Assembly (NCBI RefSeq): GCF_003797125.1
Contig: NZ_RKKE01000004.1
Span: forward strand, 239,113-303,112
Length of the DNA stretch: 64,000 nt
Reading direction: 5' to 3'
DNA from: Shewanella frigidimarina
GTDB lineage: Bacteria; Pseudomonadota; Gammaproteobacteria; Enterobacterales; Shewanellaceae
This document shows, piece by piece, positions 60,537 to 64,000 of the stretch. The position numbers and the translations under genes are program-made. The notes under the pieces are model-generated. The model was not told the DNA's origin. It did not search any database and saw nothing but the letters and a program-made list of their open reading frames with translations. Each line of letters begins with the position of its first letter. The stretch's first letter is position 1.

Positions 60537-63500
60537 ATGGGATCGATAACTACGTCAAAAAATGGAATACTTTCTGCTTCAGAAAGTTCAGTAACAATAA
60601 CGATTAACAATGAAACCAAGGAACTACAACTCGGTCAAGTTGTGCCGGCTGGTGCAATAGTTGCCAGCAGTAATAATCTTGGTTTCGTTATTACGTTTGA
60701 TGACGGTACTATTTTTAATAGTGCTAACATCCCTAATGACGAATCGATTAATACATTAGCCGATAATCTCGATGACACGATTGTTGCACAAGTAGCAGAT
60801 CAGCAAGCATTAGATGAAATCGAAGCTCTACAGGCATTGATTGCATCTGGTGAAGACCCAACTACTGACTTACCTGAAACCGCGGCTGGCATCCCAACTG
60901 CCAACCAAGGTGATTTTGGTTATGTTGCTGTAACAAGAGATGGTGATGAAACACTTGCGGATTCTGGCTACGACACAACCGGACAAGCTGCTGCCCCAAC
61001 AGCAGTGACTCAAGAAGAAGCACTTACTGAAAATGATTCCCCTTCAGTATTAGTCAATGACGCAATAACAGTTGGTGAAGATCAAGTTGCATCAGGTAAT
61101 GTTTTAGGTAACGACACTGATGCTGACTCAGATTTAAGCGTCGTAACATTTGAAGTTGACGGCCAGACCTACCCTGCAGGCACAGAAGTGACTCTTGAAG
61201 GTGGCTTACTCATCATCAATGAAGATGGCTCTTATACTTTCACACCCTATGAAAATTGGAACGGTACAGTCCCAGTTATTACCTACACCACCAATACTGG
61301 TGTTACCGCAACATTAACCATTGAAGTAACACCCGTTGATGATGTCTCTGTACTTGTTAATGACAGCAATACTGTTGCAGAAGATACTGTCGCCACTGGA
61401 AACGTATTAGATAACGACGGCGATGTAGATTCAGATTTAAGCGTCGTAACATTTGAAGTTGACGGCCAGACCTACCCTGCAAGCACAGAAGTGACTCTTG
61501 AAGGTGGCGTACTCATCATCAATGAAGATGGCTCTTATACTTTCACACCCAATGAAAATTGGAACGGTACAGTTCCTGTTATTACTTACACCACCAATAC
61601 TGGTGTTACCGCAACATTAACCATTGAAATCACCCCTGTTGAAGACCCAACAGTAACAGTTAATGATGTTGTCACTGTATCTGAGGACACACCCGCATCA
61701 GGCAATGTATTAGATAATGATAGCGATCCAGATTCAGATTTAAGCGTGGTGACATTTGAAGTTGACGGCCAAACCTATCCTGCCGGCACTGAAGTGACTC
61801 TTGAAGGTGGCGTACTCATCATCAATGAAGATGGCTCTTATACTTTCACACCCAATGAAAATTGGAACGGTTCAGTTCCTGTTATTACCTACACCACTAA
61901 TACTGGCGTTACCGCAACATTAACCATTGAAGTGACGCCGACCAACGATGCGCCGACCATTGACGTGGTCGCCAATGACTTTACTGAAAACAGCGCCGTT
62001 GATGGCGATGTGGCTGCAACCTACACCACCTTTGATGAAGACGGTGATGCACTGACGGTGGACTTCACCCCAGGCAGCAATGACGACGGTTACTACGCGT
62101 TGGTCAACGGCGAAGTGGTATTAACCCAAGCCGGTGCGGACTTGGTTAACAACGGCGGCACCCTGCCGCCAGTGGATTTAACCGTCTCGGATGGCAACTT
62201 AACCGGTCAAGACAGTGACACGCCGGTGATCACGCCGACCAACGATGCGCCGACCATTGACGTGGTCGCCAATGACTTTACTGAAAACAGCGCCGTCGAT
62301 GGCGATGTGGCTGCAACCTACACCACCTTTGATGAAGACGGTGATTTACTGACGGTGGACTTTACCCCAGGCAGCAATACCGACGGTTACTATGCGTTGG
62401 TCAACGGCGAAGTGGTGTTAACCCAAGCCGGTGCGGACTTGGTTAACAACGGCGGCACCCTGCCGGCGGTGGATTTAACCGTCTCGGATGGCAGCTTAAC
62501 CGGTCAAGACAGTGACACGCCGGGTATTGCGGGTCAAAACGATGCGCCAACCATTGACGTGGTCGCCAATGACTTTACTGAAAACAGCGCCGTCGATGGC
62601 GATGTGGCCGCAACCTACACCACCTTTGATGAAGACGGTGATGCACTGACCGTGGACTTCACCCCAGGCAGCAATACCGACGGTTACTATGCGTTAGTGA
62701 ACGGCGAAGTGGTGTTAACCCAAGCCGGTGCGGATCTCGTGAATAACGGCGGCACCCTGCCGCCAGTGGATTTAACCGTCTCGGATGGCAGCTTAACCGG
62801 TCAAGACAGTGACACGCCGGGTATTGCGGGTCAAAACGATGCGCCGACCATTGACGTGGTCGCCAATGACTTTACTGAAAACAGCGCCGTCGATGGCGAT
62901 GTGGCTGCAACCTACACCACCTTTGATGAAGACGGTGATGCACTGACGGTGGACTTCACCCCAGGCAGCAATACCGACGGTTACTATGCGTTGGTCAACG
63001 GCGAAGTGGTATTAACCCAAGCCGGTGCTGACTTGGTTAACAACGGCGGCACCCTGCCGCCAGTGGATTTAACCGTTTCAGATGGCAACTTAACCGGTCA
63101 AGACAGTGACACACCGGTGATCGCGCCGACCAACGATGCGCCGACCATTGACGTGGTCGCCAATGACTTTACTGAAAACAGCGCCGTTGATGGCGATGTG
63201 GCCGCAACCTACACCACCTTTGATGAAGACGGTGATGCACTGACCGTGGACTTCACCCCAGGCAGCAACGACGACGGTTACTATGCGTTAGTGAACGGCG
63301 AAGTGGTGTTAACCCAAGCCGGTGCTGACCTCGTTAACAACGAAGGTACCTTACCGCCAGTGGACTTAACCGTTTCAGATGGCAACTTAACCGGTCAAGA
63401 CAGTGACACGCCGGTGATCACTCGAATAAATGATACTCCTGTTTCTGACAGCTACAGCTTTACTTACTTAGAAAACAGCACTGACAGCACCGTGATTGGC

Positions 63501-64000
63501 ACTGTTGCGGCCACCGATCCAGAAGGCACACCAGTGACCTACAGTATCGTCAGCGGCGACACCAATGGCTGGTTTGAGATTGATCCCGTGACCGGCATCA
63601 TCAGCTTGACCCCTGCCGGCGTTGCCGCGGTGGCCAATGACTTTGAAGCCCTGGCTAACGTGCACAATTTAGTCGTCGGCGCCTCTGATGGCGTCAACAC
63701 CACCAACATTAACGTCACCCTCACTGAGCTTGACGTCAATGAAGGCCCTGAGTTCACCCCTCCGGCGGGCGAAACCAGCTACAGCTTTAACTACTTAGAA
63801 AACAGCACTGACAGCACCGTGATTGGCACTGTTGCGGCCACCGATCCAGAAGGCACACCAGTGACCTACAGTATCGTCAGCGGCGACACCAATGGCTGGT
63901 TTGAGATTGATCCCGTGACCGGCATCATCAGCTTGACCCCTGCCGGCGTTGCCGCGGTGGCCAATGACTTTGAAGCCCTGGCTAACGTGCACAATTTAGT
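60537..64000 (+). CDS. bpfA: Giant LapA/BpfA-like RTX adhesin, 5' part
   Basis: Open from ATG at 60537 (GGGAG 6 nt upstream) to the window end, 1154 residues so far, no stop. Residues 1-120 form an N-terminal retention module (VTITINNETKELQLGQVVPAGA) with TAAG at 115-118, the motif cut by LapG/BpfG-type periplasmic proteases controlled by LapD and c-di-GMP. Then follow an Asp/Gly-rich linker, three 101-residue modules, five 99-residue modules and at least two 109-residue cadherin-like modules. No signal peptide is seen, fitting type I secretion. Placement right after hemCDXY is as in Shewanella oneidensis bpfA. Repeat modules are noticeably GC-richer than the N-terminal part. Confidence 0.92.
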   Translation, partial: MGSITTSKNGILSASESSVTITINNETKELQLGQVVPAGAIVASSNNLGFVITFDDGTIFNSANIPNDESINTLADNLDDTIVAQVADQQALDEIEALQALIASGEDPTTDLPETAAGIPTANQGDFGYVAVTRDGDETLADSGYDTTGQAAAPTAVTQEEALTENDSPSVLVNDAITVGEDQVASGNVLGNDTDADSDLSVVTFEVDGQTYPAGTEVTLEGGLLIINEDGSYTFTPYENWNGTVPVITYTTNTGVTATLTIEVTPVDDVSVLVNDSNTVAEDTVATGNVLDNDGDVDSDLSVVTFEVDGQTYPASTEVTLEGGVLIINEDGSYTFTPNENWNGTVPVITYTTNTGVTATLTIEITPVEDPTVTVNDVVTVSEDTPASGNVLDNDSDPDSDLSVVTFEVDGQTYPAGTEVTLEGGVLIINEDGSYTFTPNENWNGSVPVITYTTNTGVTATLTIEVTPTNDAPTIDVVANDFTENSAVDGDVAATYTTFDEDGDALTVDFTPGSNDDGYYALVNGEVVLTQAGADLVNNGGTLPPVDLTVSDGNLTGQDSDTPVITPTNDAPTIDVVANDFTENSAVDGDVAATYTTFDEDGDLLTVDFTPGSNTDGYYALVNGEVVLTQAGADLVNNGGTLPAVDLTVSDGSLTGQDSDTPGIAGQNDAPTIDVVANDFTENSAVDGDVAATYTTFDEDGDALTVDFTPGSNTDGYYALVNGEVVLTQAGADLVNNGGTLPPVDLTVSDGSLTGQDSDTPGIAGQNDAPTIDVVANDFTENSAVDGDVAATYTTFDEDGDALTVDFTPGSNTDGYYALVNGEVVLTQAGADLVNNGGTLPPVDLTVSDGNLTGQDSDTPVIAPTNDAPTIDVVANDFTENSAVDGDVAATYTTFDEDGDALTVDFTPGSNDDGYYALVNGEVVLTQAGADLVNNEGTLPPVDLTVSDGNLTGQDSDTPVITRINDTPVSDSYSFTYLENSTDSTVIGTVAATDPEGTPVTYSIVSGDTNGWFEIDPVTGIISLTPAGVAAVANDFEALANVHNLVVGASDGVNTTNINVTLTELDVNEGPEFTPPAGETSYSFNYLENSTDSTVIGTVAATDPEGTPVTYSIVSGDTNGWFEIDPVTGIISLTPAGVAAVANDFEALANVHNL
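61047..61955 (+). repeat. Three in-frame 303-bp repeats in the adhesin
   Basis: Units begin at 61047, 61350 and 61653 (101 residues each), all with LSVVTFEVDGQTYPA and EDGSYTFTP followed by ENWNGTVPVITYTTNTG. They resemble VCBS/cadherin-like modules of RTX adhesins. Confidence 0.9.
61941..63425 (+). repeat. Five in-frame 297-bp repeats in the adhesin
   Basis: Units begin at 61941, 62238, 62535, 62832 and 63129, exactly 297 bp apart, each encoding NDAPTIDVVANDFTENSAV and GYYALVNGEVVLTQAGADLV. DNA identity is very high, suggesting recent duplication or gene conversion. Confidence 0.93.
63453..64000 (+). repeat. 327-bp cadherin-like repeats in the adhesin, at least two
   Basis: Units begin at 63453 and 63780, 327 bp apart (109 residues), with LENSTDSTVIGTVAATDPEG and WFEIDPVTGIISLTPAG. 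Over the part visible in both, the copies differ at essentially one base. The second is cut by the window end. Confidence 0.92.

Noticed and set aside
63468..63992. Repeated minus-strand open frames (65 codons) in the adhesin
   Set aside because: They are antisense shadows of the repeated cadherin-like modules and have no ribosome sites.

Overview
The window is a dense, mostly collinear stretch of a gammaproteobacterial chromosome, and the gene content and order point to the genus Shewanella (inference). Supporting blocks are zntR plus a Cys-rich permease beside purHD, rsd divergent from hemE, ubiEJB-tatABC-tatD-hemB, gppA/rhlB divergent from trxA-rho, an epsilonproteobacterial-type frdCAB, prmA/dusB-fis, a cyaA-cyaY-lptM-lysA-dapF-DUF484-xerC-yigB neighbourhood, and hemCDXY followed directly by a giant LapA/BpfA-like adhesin. 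Almost everything is housekeeping. No transposase, prophage, tRNA, rRNA or CRISPR array was seen.

Layout: 1-1.4 kb holds a metal-responsive zntR-permease operon (minus strand, cut by the window start) with a MerR-type promoter. 1.6-4.7 kb is purH and purD. 5-9 kb has a small unknown protein, an NhaC-type antiporter, an amine/amino-acid FAD oxidase and a GNAT acetyltransferase. 9.2-12.9 kb carries two tandem spondin-domain exported proteins, the second apparently an ATT-started lipoprotein, then a two-component system. 13-18.9 kb holds hemE, rsd, a candidate small RNA, a glycosyltransferase, a PAP2 phosphatase and small membrane proteins. 18.9-30.5 kb holds rraA, a ureohydrolase, ubiquinone and Tat genes, tatD, a diguanylate cyclase, hemB and an exported thioredoxin-like protein. 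30.6-34.8 kb is gppA(short)-rhlB against trxA-rho. 34.9-38.7 kb has a tandem repeat and frdCAB. 39.2-41.7 kb is prmA and dusB-fis. 41.9-48.7 kb holds a large SF1 helicase with an inserted nuclease-like domain and zinc ribbons, a Kelch protein, an NsrR-type-controlled hemerythrin protein, an AlbA_2 protein and yigB. 48.7-55.7 kb is the xerC/dapF/lysA/cyaA block. 56-60.2 kb is hemCDXY. 60.5-64 kb is the 5' part of the adhesin gene, which runs off the window.

Themes: haem synthesis is spread over hemE, hemB, hemC and hemD; anaerobic respiration is represented by frdCAB with a CRP-like site, nitrosative stress by an NsrR-like operator, and c-di-GMP/biofilm by a GGDEF protein and an adhesin carrying a TAAG protease-site motif. 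The least explained items are the candidate sRNA at about 15.33 kb, the helicase-nuclease protein, the spondin/two-component locus with an ATT start, the Cys-Cys-rich permease linker, and several hairpins in 5' leaders. All assignments come from reading the sequence; no database search was run.
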